The notes below the pieces were generated by a model. The model had not been told where the DNA came from. It ran no database searches and worked only from the letters and a program-made list of their open reading frames with translations. 64,000 bases of DNA, taken from the NCBI GenBank assembly GCA_023091665.1, contig JALJCQ010000009.1, positions 930,001 through 994,000 on the forward strand, given 5' to 3'. Made by a program: the position numbers and the translations under genes. The number at the start of each line of letters is the position of its first letter. Position 1 is the first letter of the stretch. The stretch comes from Pythium myriotylum. Its lineage: Eukaryota > Oomycota > Peronosporomycetes > Pythiales > Pythiaceae. Below are positions 51,706 through 61,381 of this stretch, piece by piece.

Positions 51706-54243
51706 CTAACACTTCTTCTTTTCTTTCTCTGTCTGAGCGATGCGGTGCTGAATCTGGTTGAGAATGTGCAGGGACCTCCTCGATGCCCCGGCCGAGGGAG
51801 GCGTCTTCTTGGGCAGTGCAGGGCGTCCATTTGGTGTGTTGGTGACGCCAGAGCTCGCTGGAATCATCGGTGGGACAGCTGGGTTAGCTTGTCTTGAGTG
51901 GGGCTTCGTCGTCTGCTGGTTTCCCTGGCCAGGATGAACGGATCGGGCCTTCAGCCAGTTGACTGTCTTCATCGTCGCGGTAGTGCCAGTCTGCTGAGAA
52001 GTTTGTGGTCCATCCGTAAAACTCTTGCTGGGAAGCAATCGCACGCCGGATCCATTTGGCGCTGGACCTGTCGTCGGGATTCCTCGTGGTGTTGCGGTCG
52101 CTGGTGTCTCATACTTGTTCTTGGATCCACTCGAGGGAGCTTTACTGCGAGCACCATCCGTCGTTGGTGACAGGAACGACGCTGTCTCAAGGGATGATGT
52201 GGTTGAAGATGGCTTGAGAGGGAAGTAGCCATTCTCCGATGTCTCGAAGAACTCCAAGTTGTCCAGATTGTCGACGATCTCGCGGAACGTGGGTCGCACG
52301 CCCCATCCGGCGCAACGCATAAATAGTCGATAGTATGGACCAAGCTTCTCCTTGGCATGTTCTGGAATCCGCTCGACGACGACATCCTGCAAATGTTTGT
52401 GCAGGCTTCGAGTTTCTGTGCAATTTGTTGGCACAATCTCTCCTACCAGCAGTCGGTATAATATTTCTCGGGCGAAAGATCCGACGTCACAGTTCTTGTA
52501 GAAGCTGAAGCCATCACCAAAAATTGGCGGCTCGGAAGATGGCGTTTTGATGCGACCGAAGTCTGAGAGTTTTACAACCGGCTCCCATTTTTGCTCGTAT
52601 CCTTTGGGAGGAAGCCGCAGTAGAATGTTGCGGCATGCGAGGTCCCCGTGCGCGACGTTCACCTGATCGTGGAGTTCCATCATTGGCTGACAAATCTGCT
52701 TGAGCATTGCCTTGGTTGGTTCCAGCGGTAAAGTGTAACAGCGACGCTTGCTAGACGACCCAGAGCCTCTACTGTGGCGCCCGTAGCGGCGCAGGTAATC
52801 ACTTAGCTTGCAGTCCATGACTTCCAATGCGATACATGTATGCTCGATGCCGTCACAGAGACCGAGACACTGCACGAACCCTGGCACGTGGCGCACTTTA
52901 CGAAGATAGTGCAGTTCGATGGCACTGCGTCGCTTGGCCTCTTCTTCAGGAAAGCCGTCGTGCGGCTTTGCTCGCTTGAGTGCCACCTTCTGGCCGCGCA
53001 CCATCGCCGCTGAGACCTTACCATCAGTGCCTTCCCCGTAGACACCGCCAGTGAACTCGACGTCCGTCTCGCAGTTGAACAACCCCACATCTTCGATGGT
53101 TGACGTACTCGTAAAGGATATGGAAGAATCCATCTCTCCGCCAAACCCGATTGTATGGTCTGGGGTTTTTGGCTCCGGCCTTATTGTCGTATCCATGTCA
53201 ACCTCCTCCGCCGAAACTTCGGAGAACTGTGACATCACAACGTCGTTCTGGCTCGGCAGATCCTGGGCCGACTGATCCTCTAGCTGTGTCTCATCCTGCG
53301 TATGCGTAGTCTCCATCTTGGCATCGGGCTCTTCGGCCGCTGTAAAGTCCAGCTCTTTCTTGCAGCTCACAGCCGACGGATTGGCGCTGGTCGTGCGTGA
53401 CGGCGCGCGGTCTTCCCCATCGTCACTATGCAGCACCAGCGTGGCGTTACTGGCCTGCGAGTCGGGCGTGTCACTCCGAGCGACCGTTCCTGTCGTTTGT
53501 GCTGTCGTCGTGAGCTGCGGCGACGGGACCACTGGCGCTTCTCGAGCGTTCGAGAGGGACGCCGTCGCCGGCGACGTCGCACGGGGCTTGCTCGGCGTCG
53601 CTTGCTGCGGCGACGGCCTCTGCATCGGCGTCGGGGACTTGCGCGTGAGGCTCGCAGGCAGCTCGGGCTTCTCGGGCGTGCGCATGGGGATGCCTTCGAG
53701 CCGCAGCTGCAGCTTCTCGGTGGCCTTGAGGTTGCGCTGTCTCTTCTGGCGCTCGGCCTCTTCGTTGATGGGGCGCTCGGCGCGCTCGGGCGAGAACGAG
53801 ATCATGCGCTTGCGCGACGAGCCGTTGGACGAGCTGCTCTGCGCGATGCCGCGCGCCGCCATCGCGCGCCGCGACATGACGGCGCTCGCGGTGGCCTCTT
53901 TGGGCTCGGAGGCCTCGTGCGCGGCGCGCAGCACGGCCTTCTCGGGCGTGGGCACGGCCACGTGGGGCGCGACGCCCGCGCGGCGCACGGCGGGCGGCGA
54001 GCGCGCCTCGCGCTTGGCCGGCGTCTGCTCGACCGCGAGGCCCTCGCCGAAGGACGCGCCGACCTTGACGGGCGTCGACGGGAGGCGGTTCATGGCCTCG
54101 ACGGCCTCGCGCGTGCGCCGCAGCCGCTCGCGGCGCTCGTGGATCTCGCGTTTGGCCTGCGCGCGCGTGCGCCGGCAGCCGAAGGAGGCGGCGCTCTTGC
54201 CGCCATGAGCCTCGGCGGCGTCGTCCGAGACGCTGCGGAACAT
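51706..54243 (-). CDS. Divergent protein kinase with long disordered N-terminus
   Basis: Single exon, 845 residues. The first about 390 residues are low-complexity, Arg/Pro/Ser/Thr-rich, with scattered SP/TP sites (MRTPEKPELP, SPTPMQRPSP) that could be CDK/MAPK targets. A kinase domain follows at about 395-660: glycine loop YGEGTDGKV, VALKRAK with the ATP-binding Lys (about 422), catalytic loop HGDLACRN (about 531) and DFG in LSDFGR (about 560). HGD replaces HRD, so the Arg that usually contacts the phosphorylated activation loop is absent, and no clear APE is seen. DLAxRN is found in tyrosine kinase and TKL groups and in some Wee1/Mps1-like kinases. The C-terminal about 180 residues are again disordered. 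Probably active (Lys, Asp, DFG present). Group unassigned. Confidence 0.82.
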   Translation of the reverse strand: MFRSVSDDAAEAHGGKSAASFGCRRTRAQAKREIHERRERLRRTREAVEAMNRLPSTPVKVGASFGEGLAVEQTPAKREARSPPAVRRAGVAPHVAVPTPEKAVLRAAHEASEPKEATASAVMSRRAMAARGIAQSSSSNGSSRKRMISFSPERAERPINEEAERQKRQRNLKATEKLQLRLEGIPMRTPEKPELPASLTRKSPTPMQRPSPQQATPSKPRATSPATASLSNAREAPVVPSPQLTTTAQTTGTVARSDTPDSQASNATLVLHSDDGEDRAPSRTTSANPSAVSCKKELDFTAAEEPDAKMETTHTQDETQLEDQSAQDLPSQNDVVMSQFSEVSAEEVDMDTTIRPEPKTPDHTIGFGGEMDSSISFTSTSTIEDVGLFNCETDVEFTGGVYGEGTDGKVSAAMVRGQKVALKRAKPHDGFPEEEAKRRSAIELHYLRKVRHVPGFVQCLGLCDGIEHTCIALEVMDCKLSDYLRRYGRHSRGSGSSSKRRCYTLPLEPTKAMLKQICQPMMELHDQVNVAHGDLACRNILLRLPPKGYEQKWEPVVKLSDFGRIKTPSSEPPIFGDGFSFYKNCDVGSFAREILYRLLVGEIVPTNCTETRSLHKHLQDVVVERIPEHAKEKLGPYYRLFMRCAGWGVRPTFREIVDNLDNLEFFETSENGYFPLKPSSTTSSLETASFLSPTTDGARSKAPSSGSKNKYETPATATPRGIPTTGPAPNGSGVRLLPSKSFTDGPQTSQQTGTTATMKTVNWLKARSVHPGQGNQQTTKPHSRQANPAVPPMIPASSGVTNTPNGRPALPKKTPPSAGASRRSLHILNQIQHRIAQTEKEKKKC

Positions 54244-54602
54244 TGCTCCCAACGCGGCGATCGGTTCCGTCGGCGAAAGGCAGCGCCAACGTTGGCGCGG
54301 AACGGTTCTCGAGAGGGCGTGAGAGAGGATGGCGCCAAGTTCGGTTCAAAGGGAATTGCGCGCGCAGCCAGTCTCTCTAGATTTCGAGAATTAACGCTCT
54401 GTGACTTGAAGTTTGTATGAGATTGTCATGATATTTAGAGAAACCCGGTATGGATCTCATGACGCGGCAAAAGTATGGAGATCCTACATTTACGTGCGTA
54501 AACACTTCAAATTCGGCTCTCCTACTGTGCAAATAGTGTGTCGTTCTGTGGTGCATGATGAAAATCAGTGGTCCAACAAACGGACACGACCGGAAATTGA
54601 AC
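54244..54602. other. Divergent promoter region between kinase and RRP43
   Basis: About 360 bases with no gene; must hold both promoters. Confidence 0.5.
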
Positions 54603-55645
54603 ATGGCGGACGCGGCGACCACGCTCTCGTTCCGCGCCGACGTCTACCGGAAGCTCTTCCCGCGCGAGTACCTGGCCACGTGCATCGACAATGGCGTGCG
54701 GCCCGACTCGCGCAAGTTCGACGCGGCGCGGCCCGTCCACATCCAGACCAACGTCGTGCAGACCGCCGCGAGCTCGAGTCTCGTGCGCATCGGCAGCACG
54801 TCGGTGATTGCGGCGGTCAAGCTGGCCGTGGGCACGCCCGCCGTGGCCACGCCGGACCAAGGAGAGATTGCAGTGCAAGTCCACCTCACGCCGGTCTGCT
54901 CGACGCGATTCAACCTCGGCCGGCCGTCGGAAGAGGCCCAGAGTCTCGGCAGCCAGCTCATGCGCATCGTCACGGGGTACGGATCCGCTGAGCAGCACAC
55001 GAGGACAAAGTAGTGCTAAGTCGATGGTGCTTTCTAGATCGCGGGTGGTCGAGATGTCGGATCTGACGATCGAGCGTGGCAAGTCGGCGTGGAAACTGAT
55101 GGTGGATGTGTTTTGTATCGACCACGACGGCAACGTCCACGACGCCTCGCTGATCGCCGTGATGGCCGCGCTCAAGTCTCTGCGATTGCCTGCTGTCAAT
55201 GTGAACGACACCGACCACGTCGTGACGATCCAGCCAGGTGAAATCGTCTTGTGTATACTGATACGACCATGATGACTCCTCCTCACCCTCGTCGGCTCTC
55301 GCAGACGGAGAATCGACGCCACTGAAACTGCAGCACGGCGTCTACGGCACGACGTTCGCCGTCCTCAACGACCGCGTCGTGATCGACCCGACGAGCGAAG
55401 AAGAGACTCTGTCCAGCAGCATCTTGAGCATCACTTACAACACGGACCTCCAGGTGAGCCCGTATTCGCGTGCCCCCTAAATAGTCGTGTTTACGCTGAC
55501 GTGGTCGTGTCCACTGCGTCAGCTGGCCGGTGTCCACAAGCCTGGTGGCGAGCTCCTCGCGCCGCAGACGCTCCACGCGTGCATGGCCGTCGCCAAAGAG
55601 CGCGCGACGCAGCTCGCGGCGCTCGTCGACGCCGCCACGCGCTAA
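54603..55645 (+). CDS. RRP43: Exosome complex subunit RRP43 / EXOSC8 (4 exons)
   Basis: Non-catalytic RNase PH-fold subunit of the RNA exosome ring, which feeds RNA to the 3'-5' exonuclease in nucleus and cytoplasm. Exons 54603-54976, 55038-55237, 55305-55453 and 55523-55645 give 281 residues; introns are 61, 67 and 69 bp, all GT-AG, and the frame is kept. Landmarks in the order found in EXOSC8: NGVRPDSRKF, SLVRIGSTSVIAAVK, CSTRFNLGRPSEEAQ, ERGKSAWKLMVDVFCIDHDGN, the junction IQPDGESTPLKL, YGTTFAVLNDRVVIDPTSEEE and VHKPGGELL. Length fits the family (276 residues in human). RRP42 or RRP45 are the alternatives; the SEEAQ and HKPGG segments favour RRP43. Confidence 0.88.
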
Positions 55646-55875
55646 ATACTACTACTGGACTCCTCCTCTTTCTCCACCTCTGTTTTTCGCGTGTAATCTC
55701 ATTCGTACTTAATCGAATTGCAGCGCCCCTCGTCTCTGGCGCCAGCGAAAACCAAGATCCTCCAAGCAGAAAAAATCGAAACCCTCGTCAGCGGCTCAGT
55801 TTCTCTTCTCTCACGCGGGGCCGCTCGCTGATTGCGCCTTTCATCGCGTCGGAGAGAGGGAGGGAGCGCCTTGCG

Positions 55876-57484
55876 ATGGACGAGAGCACGCCGCTGCGGC
55901 GCGCCATGGCGATCGACGTCGGCGCTCGCCCGAGCCAAAGCCACGCGCCGCCGCGCAAGTACCGCCGCCGGATCCCGTCGCGCGCGCGCGTCGCCGTCGG
56001 CGCCCTCGTCGGCTGCGTCGTCGTCAGCTGCCTCGGGTTGTCGTGGATCGCGTCGACGCCGACATCGACGCCGACTTCAAGCTCCGCGATCAGCGCCGCC
56101 AAGGCCGGCCACGACGACGACGACAGCGTGACGTTCGTGCCCGGATTCGGCGCGCCCCTCGAGACCCAGTACGCCGGACTCGTGCTCGTGAACCAACAGG
56201 CTGCAGGCAACCTGTTTTACTGGTTCTTCGAGGCGCGACTCGCAGGCCCGGCTGACGCGACGACACCCCTCATCGTTTGGCTCAACGGCGGCCCGGGCGC
56301 GTCATCGATGACAGGACTTTTCACGGAGATGGGACCCTATCGTATCCTGAACGATGGGAAGATCATCCCGCATGAACACTCGTGGTCCAAGCTAGGCCAC
56401 ATGCTGTTCTTCGACCAGCCCGTGGGCACGGGCTACAGCAACGTGCGCGATGACAATGGATACGTGACCTCGCAAGACGAGCTGGCTGCGCAACTGTACA
56501 AAGGCCTCCAAGGCTTCTATGCGCGCCACCCAGAGTACTCGTTGAATCCCGTCTTCGTGTGCGGCGAATCGTATGCCGGGAAATACGTCCCATCCATCTC
56601 GCACTACATTCATGCTCGAAACGCCGCGTTTGCCACTGACCGTGAGCCGGGGGAGATTCGTATCAACCTCAAGGGCGTTGCCATCGGCAACGGACTCATG
56701 TGGCCGGTTTTGCAGACCCGATCCGTACCCGATTTTGCCATTGCGTTGGGTCTCATCGACTCGCAGCAGTACGAAAAGGCCAACGCCGACATTAGTGTGT
56801 GTGAAGAGTACCATCGCCAAGGACGCCATGTCGATGCATTCGAAGTCTGCCGGACGGTCACCGACCAGGTAAGGAGATCTGTCTCCCTCGGATGTGGGTT
56901 ACGTCAGTATCGTGCTCATCTATGCTCTCATCTTTTAGATCTACCTGAACGCCGGAAACCCATTCATTTACGACATTCGCAAGACAGGAAACCCGTTCGA
57001 CGAGCTCACGGTCACTTTGACAAACTATTTCAACGACGACAACGTGCGTCGCGCGCTCAACGTACCCGTTGGCACACCGTGGAAATCCATCGATGGGGGC
57101 TCGTACGGAATTTCGGCTGCCGCGCCGGCACTCGTACGTCACCTTCAAGAGGATGAGATGCTTGACATCCCGATCGACACCTTCCGAGACCTGCTGGACA
57201 ACTACAAGTTTCTCTTCTACGCGGGAAACATGGATGGTTCAGCGTGCAACAATCTTGGGGTCGGCCGGATCATCGATCGGCTCGCTTGGTCCGGAACGAG
57301 TGACTACCGTGTGGCCCAACGCCGGCCGTGGAACGTTGACGGCAAGGTTGCAGGACTCGCCAAGAGTGCCGGTAACATGAGCTATGTTGTCGTGACGAAT
57401 GCTGGCCACCTGGTCCCCACAGACCAACCGCAGGCTGCCCTCGACATGATGCGTCGGTTCCTGGCGGACCAACCGTTCCAGTAA
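55876..57484 (+). CDS. Membrane-anchored serine carboxypeptidase (S10 family, 2 exons)
   Basis: Exons 55876-56868 and 56939-57484 with a 70-bp GT-AG intron; 512 residues. A basic N-terminus of about 38 residues precedes one membrane segment (VAVGALVGCVVVSCLGLSWIA), giving a type II signal-anchor in place of a cleaved signal peptide. The S10 peptidase domain has the oxyanion motif LNGGPGASSM, catalytic Ser in CGESYAGKYVP (about 230), Asp in YAGNMDGSACN (about 429) and His in NAGHLVPTDQP (about 486). All catalytic residues are present. Expected to remove C-terminal amino acids from peptides in the vacuole/lysosome or outside the cell. The gene follows RRP43 by 230 bp on the same strand. Confidence 0.92.
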
Positions 57485-57498
57485 ACCATTTTGGGAGA

Positions 57499-57819
57499 TC
57501 ATTGTGCCCTCTTTTCGATCTGTTGCCTGTCATCATCAACCGTGGGAGGCAAGGACGAACACACGGCATTGTAGAGAGTAACGTCAATATCGCCCTCGTT
57601 GCGATAGACCATGAGTCGTTGGGCTTTTGAAGTGGATGGTGAATCTTTTGTAGAACCCAAAAGTGCCAATGATTTGTCCGCTCTAAACGACCACACTCCA
57701 CTAGGGATAGTATTGACTGCTACCATACTAGGATTTTCACGCTCGCTCTCGACAACCAGGCCATAGATCATGCAGTCCGCCGCCGTGAAGAGTTTGCCCT
57801 CAGCCGTGTACATTGACAT
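57499..57819 (-). CDS. Hypothetical protein, weakly supported
   Basis: A 106-codon minus-strand frame (starting MSMYTAEGKLFTAADC), convergent with the carboxypeptidase and ending 14 bases beyond its stop. The frame stays open upstream of this ATG to about 57867 (VAGTFDNISLFV), so an upstream exon could exist, but I found no splice site I trust. Residue composition is protein-like (MVAVNTIPSGVWSFRADKS). No domain recognised. It could be a fragment of a larger gene or the carboxypeptidase's 3' untranslated region. Confidence 0.3.
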   Translation of the reverse strand: MSMYTAEGKLFTAADCMIYGLVVESERENPSMVAVNTIPSGVWSFRADKSLALLGSTKDSPSTSKAQRLMVYRNEGDIDVTLYNAVCSSLPPTVDDDRQQIEKRAQ

Positions 57820-58119
57820 GACAAACAGCGAGATGTTGTCAAAAGTTCCAGCCACGAACTCGCGCAAGCAGGGAGATCACTTGTTCTACAAGTGATGGCA
57901 CTCGAATAAGGATGAGGGTCTCAATCAGAGATAGGCACTGATCCGACCTCTACGAAGAGAACTCAAAACTGACTCGTCACCTGCAATGGGAGAAGAATCG
58001 CACCGATGACAGCCAACCACACTACTAAGAAAACCAATCGGGTTCTTGCGGGGAGCGATTTTTTTACATTTGCGATGAAAGCGTGGCTGGAGTTGCACAT
58101 CTTCACCGGTTCGGTCTAC

Positions 58120-58485
58120 TTAGACGGCGACGTTCCACTCGCGGATCGAGTGGCTCGTGACGAGCTTGTTCTTGACGTACGGGTCGTTCTCGACGAACTT
58201 TTCGATATCGCTCTTGTCGTTCGTGGAGAACACGAAGAGTCCGGTGTCCACAGGGTCCAGGAGCGCGCCGCCCATGATGATCTTGCCCTGCGCCTTGAGA
58301 TCCAAGGCGTTCTGGAGGTGGACCTCGCGGAAGGGCCCGCGCTTGTCGAGGATGTCGGCCACGTACTCGTACTTGAGCAAGTAGGTCTTCTTGTCGTCGG
58401 CGGCGGAGGACATGGCGCGCAGAGAAGGGGAGAAGACGCGAGAAGCAGAAGTGGAAGCGCGGCGCGCGAGCGAGACAAGCGCCAT
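58120..58485 (-). CDS. YCII-domain protein, probably mitochondrial
   Basis: Single exon, 121 residues. The first about 25 residues (ALVSLARRASTSASRVFSPSLRA) are Arg/Ser/Ala-rich without acidic residues, a typical mitochondrial presequence. The YCII-related fold follows: YLLKYEYVADILDKRGPFREVHL, AQGKIIMGGALLDPVDTGLFVF, FVENDPYVKNKLV and IREWNV. The His in REVHL and the Asp in NDPYV are the residues conserved in the family. YCII domains are ferredoxin-like and thought to have small-molecule or enzymatic roles, not well defined. It is divergent from the LYR-motif gene, 177 bp away, and the two probably share a promoter region. Confidence 0.9.
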   Translation of the reverse strand: MALVSLARRASTSASRVFSPSLRAMSSAADDKKTYLLKYEYVADILDKRGPFREVHLQNALDLKAQGKIIMGGALLDPVDTGLFVFSTNDKSDIEKFVENDPYVKNKLVTSHSIREWNVAV

Positions 58486-58662
58486 GGGGAGCGGGGAGGC
58501 GATCCGACTATGTGGCCATCACAAGTTCAAGGTGATCCGGTTTTGACCACCCCTGAAGTTACGAACCTGTTCGAAATGGACGTGTCCTGTATCAACGCCC
58601 TAGAATAGATACAACACAACGTCTTAACCAGGCACCAATAATTATTGTGGACGCAAAGCGAA

Positions 58663-59114
58663 ATGGCCGAGCTGAGGAGCGAGGCGCTGCGCCTCTACCG
58701 CGCGATCTACCGCGTACGCTTGCGAGATTATGGGGGTGGTGGCATAGATTTGGCACTAATGAGGTGGCGGAGGTGTAGGCGGCTGCGAAGATGCCGTCGC
58801 GAGACCGGCGAGATTACGTCCGGCGCCGATTGCGGTTTGAGTACGAGCAGCACCGCCATGAGACTGACGCGGAGCGGATCCAGTATGTGGGCACTGCGAA
58901 TATGTTGCGCGGTGGCGGCTGTATTGATGTGCGCTGTTTCTGCAGGTTCCTGTTGCGACTCGCGGACACTCAGGTGGGTGGTCTCAGATAATTAGCAACG
59001 ATACGTAGTATCTGTCAGATGCTGATCACGAGCTCCGAACAGCTCGACACAGTGGAAGTCCAGGCGCAGCATTTGACACAGACGTTCTCGAACCCAGACT
59101 ACCACAATGTGTGA
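58663..59114 (+). CDS. LYR-motif (complex 1 LYR) mitochondrial protein, 3 exons
   Basis: Exons 58663-58713, 58779-58973 and 59043-59114, introns 65 and 69 bp, GT-AG, phase 0; 105 residues. The N-terminus has the LYR signature ALRLYRAIYR. Exon 2 gives SRDRRDYVRRRLRFEYEQHRHETDAERIQ, matching the Arg-rich helices of LYR proteins, and exon 3 completes LADTQLDTVEVQAQHL. LYR proteins are small three-helix adaptors that bind acyl carrier protein and help assemble respiratory complexes or iron-sulfur clusters in mitochondria; which target this one serves cannot be read from the sequence. The segment GTANMLRGGGCIDVRCFC in exon 2 is unusual, and a further very short intron there cannot be ruled out. 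Confidence 0.8.
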
Positions 59115-59307
59115 ACGACTACTTCGACTAATAGAAAGCATCGTCTCAGCGCGTGTGGTTTGCTCATGGTAGGCTAGTATATAGTTAGTTACGCCTTCTA
59201 GATGAAACACTTAGGGGCTTGGGCGTTAGCACGGAGCCATGCTACAAAACTTTGCCGACAAGGGCAGTCGAGACATCCGACACCAAGCCGGGTAGTCAAT
59301 GGACAAC

Positions 59308-59973
59308 TTAGTCGTCGTTGTTGTCGTCACCGCCCTCCTCGTTGTCGTCGTCCGGGATGGTGTCCTCGCTGTCGTCACCGCCTTCGTCCTCGAGGCTCTT
59401 GCTCTCCTTCTTGTAGAGCTTCTTCTTGTCCTTCTTGTCGGGCTTGACGCCGCACTTGCCCGGACGAAGGTTAGGCGTCTTGCCCGACGGCTTGCCAGTC
59501 GGCGCCGGGGTGACGGCGGGAGCCGGAGGGGTGGCCGGGGAGTCACCAGCCGGAGCAGGAGTAGCAGCCGGCGCGTCGGTGGCGGCAGGAGCAGCCGTCG
59601 TGGCAGCAGGAGCCTCCGACGGAGCCGCGGCCGAGTCACACGTGGTGGCGGTCGTGGGCTTGTCCGTGAAGGCGTTGACCGTCTTGTCGGCCTTGCCGCC
59701 AACCGTCCACGTGCAGCACGGGTCACCGAAGGCAGCGCCGTTGGTCATGGTCGTGCCCGGGAAGGTCTGCTTACAGAAGTCGGCCGACCACTTGGCACCA
59801 GCCTTGGAGAAGGCGTTACCGAAGTCGGTGTATCCGCTGTCCTTGTGGCCGAGCGCCTTGTCGAAGAGGTCGCCGTTCGGGAGCTGCTTGAGGTACGACG
59901 CCATGCCCATGGCCGAGTCGATCGAGACCATGGCCACGACGGCCGAGGCAGCGAACACAGTGCAAGTCTTCAT
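59308..59973 (-). CDS. Secreted temptin-like protein 7 (reverse strand, diverged)
   Basis: Single exon, 221 residues. Signal peptide MKTCTVFAASAVVAMVSIDSAMG. The domain has GHKDSGYTDFGNAF, CKQTFPGTTMTNGAAFGDPCCTW and a changed last part: KTVNAFTDKPTTATTCDS replaces FTVTAFTDKPTQETKCAS, though the fourth Cys is kept. The linker is Ala/Pro/Thr-rich, then LRPGKCGVKPDKKDKKK and an acidic end (DDDNEEGGDDNNDD). It has more synonymous differences from the plus-strand copies than these have among themselves. It sits head-to-tail with the copy at 60787. Confidence 0.88.
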   Translation of the reverse strand: MKTCTVFAASAVVAMVSIDSAMGMASYLKQLPNGDLFDKALGHKDSGYTDFGNAFSKAGAKWSADFCKQTFPGTTMTNGAAFGDPCCTWTVGGKADKTVNAFTDKPTTATTCDSAAAPSEAPAATTAAPAATDAPAATPAPAGDSPATPPAPAVTPAPTGKPSGKTPNLRPGKCGVKPDKKDKKKLYKKESKSLEDEGGDDSEDTIPDDDNEEGGDDNNDD

Positions 59974-60003
59974 GGTAGAGGCTAGTTGCTGTCGTTGGGG
60001 AGA

Positions 60004-60020
60004 GGCGAATTGCCGAATGA
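60004..60020 (-). promoter_or_regulatory. Core promoter (Inr plus FPR) of temptin-like gene 7
   Basis: Minus-strand TCATTCGGCAATTCGCC, 30 bases before the ATG at 59973. Confidence 0.72.
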
Positions 60021-60786
60021 TCAAGAGGGGGAGCTCGGCGTGGACTAGCCGAGGGACATGACGGCGCACTGGATGAATTGAGGACCTCGTGGGATGGATG
60101 TCTGAACGTGGGGGCGCCAGGTCGCGCGTCGCCTGGTGGGTCGGAAGGCAGCTGTTTCGGTGCTCACAAGGGCGAGAAGGCTGCGAGAACGCATTCCGCA
60201 CGGCCAGATGCCGATCAGGTGGTCACGGTTGCCGCGCCAGCTGGCGGCTCTGGATCTCGCGCATTTGCAGCCCAAACGACGCGCGATTCCTCGGTGGGAA
60301 TCGCGGTTCGGTACTTTTCGTGTTTGGATCTGACTATTCTGGTGGTTTTTTCAGAAGTAGGGGTAGGTAAAATGAAAGTTGTCCTCGATCCTGTTTACAG
60401 GATAGGATCCAGCACGGTGTTTTCAGTTGTCTCCCTCTACCATAAAACGATTTTCGACTCGAATTCGATGAAAACACGAAAAAAGTGAGAAATGGAGCAA
60501 GCACAACTGCTGTAGTTGGCCACGCCGGATGGCTGATGCTTATTCACGAGTTATCCACGAAGGAGCCGAGGTAATCATGCTGATTGCCTTCGCCAGCCTG
60601 GACAACCACCATGGAATATTCACGATGGATAACATCATGGAGAGTGGAGACGATGATTGGGATAGATTTGTGTATTGGAAACATAGAGCACTCGGTAATG
60701 GAAAACTCTCCAGCATGGAAGGCGCACTGACTTCATGCCAGAGGACACCAAGAATCACGACTGGGAAAGACCACGCCAAAAAGGAC
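60021..60786. other. Intergenic stretch between reversed temptin-like genes
   Basis: No supported gene. Confidence 0.45.
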
Positions 60787-61350
60787 TTAGTTGTCGTCGT
60801 CATCGTAGTTGATCTCCTCCTCGTCGTCGAGGCTCTTGGCCTCCTTCTTCACGCCGCACTTAGCCGGGCGAAGGTTTGGCGTCTTGCCAGCAGGGGCAGG
60901 GGCCGGAGCCGGAGCCGCCGGAGCAGGAGCCGGAGCTGGTGCCGGGCCCGTCGTCGCGGCCGGAGCAGGAGCAGGAGTCGCGGCAGGAGCGGTCGATGGA
61001 GCGGCAGCCGACGCGCACTTGGTCTCCTGGGTAGGCTTGTCCGTAAAAGCCGTCACCGTGAAGTCGGCCTTGCCACCCGCCGTCCACGTGCAGCACGGGT
61101 CACCGAAGGCGGCGCCGTTGGTCATCGACGTGCCCGGGAAGGTCTGCTTACAGAAGTCGGCCGACCACTTGGCACCGGCCTTGGAGAAGGCGTTACCAAA
61201 GTCTGTGTAGCCGTCACCCTTGTGGCCGAGGGCCTTGTCGAAGCTGTCGCCGTTCGGGAGCTGCTTCAGGTAGGAAGCCATGCCCATGGCCGAGTCAATC
61301 GAGATGGCGGCGAGAATGGCCGAGGCAGCGAACACGGTGCAGGTCTTCAT
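60787..61350 (-). CDS. Secreted temptin-like protein 8 (reverse strand)
   Basis: Single exon, 187 residues, the shortest copy. Signal peptide MKTCTVFAASAILAAISIDSAMG, four-Cys domain with KQLPNGDSFDKALGHKGDGYTDFG. The linker is almost pure Ala-Pro repeat (GPAPAPAPAPAAPAPAPAPAG), a run likely to be rigid and O-glycosylated. It is followed by LRPAKCGVKKEAK and an acidic end (DDEEEINYDDDDN). Promoter and leader resemble copies 2 and 5. Confidence 0.9.
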   Translation of the reverse strand: MKTCTVFAASAILAAISIDSAMGMASYLKQLPNGDSFDKALGHKGDGYTDFGNAFSKAGAKWSADFCKQTFPGTSMTNGAAFGDPCCTWTAGGKADFTVTAFTDKPTQETKCASAAAPSTAPAATPAPAPAATTGPAPAPAPAPAAPAPAPAPAGKTPNLRPAKCGVKKEAKSLDDEEEINYDDDDN

Positions 61351-61381
61351 GGTTGGAGTGGGGTGGGGCTGTTGTTGTCGA

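Noticed and set aside
53318..54420. Long plus-strand frames (296 and 330 codons) opposite the kinase N-terminus
   Set aside because: Antisense shadows of the Arg/Ala-rich disordered coding region; composition is mirror-like and there are no motifs or promoter.
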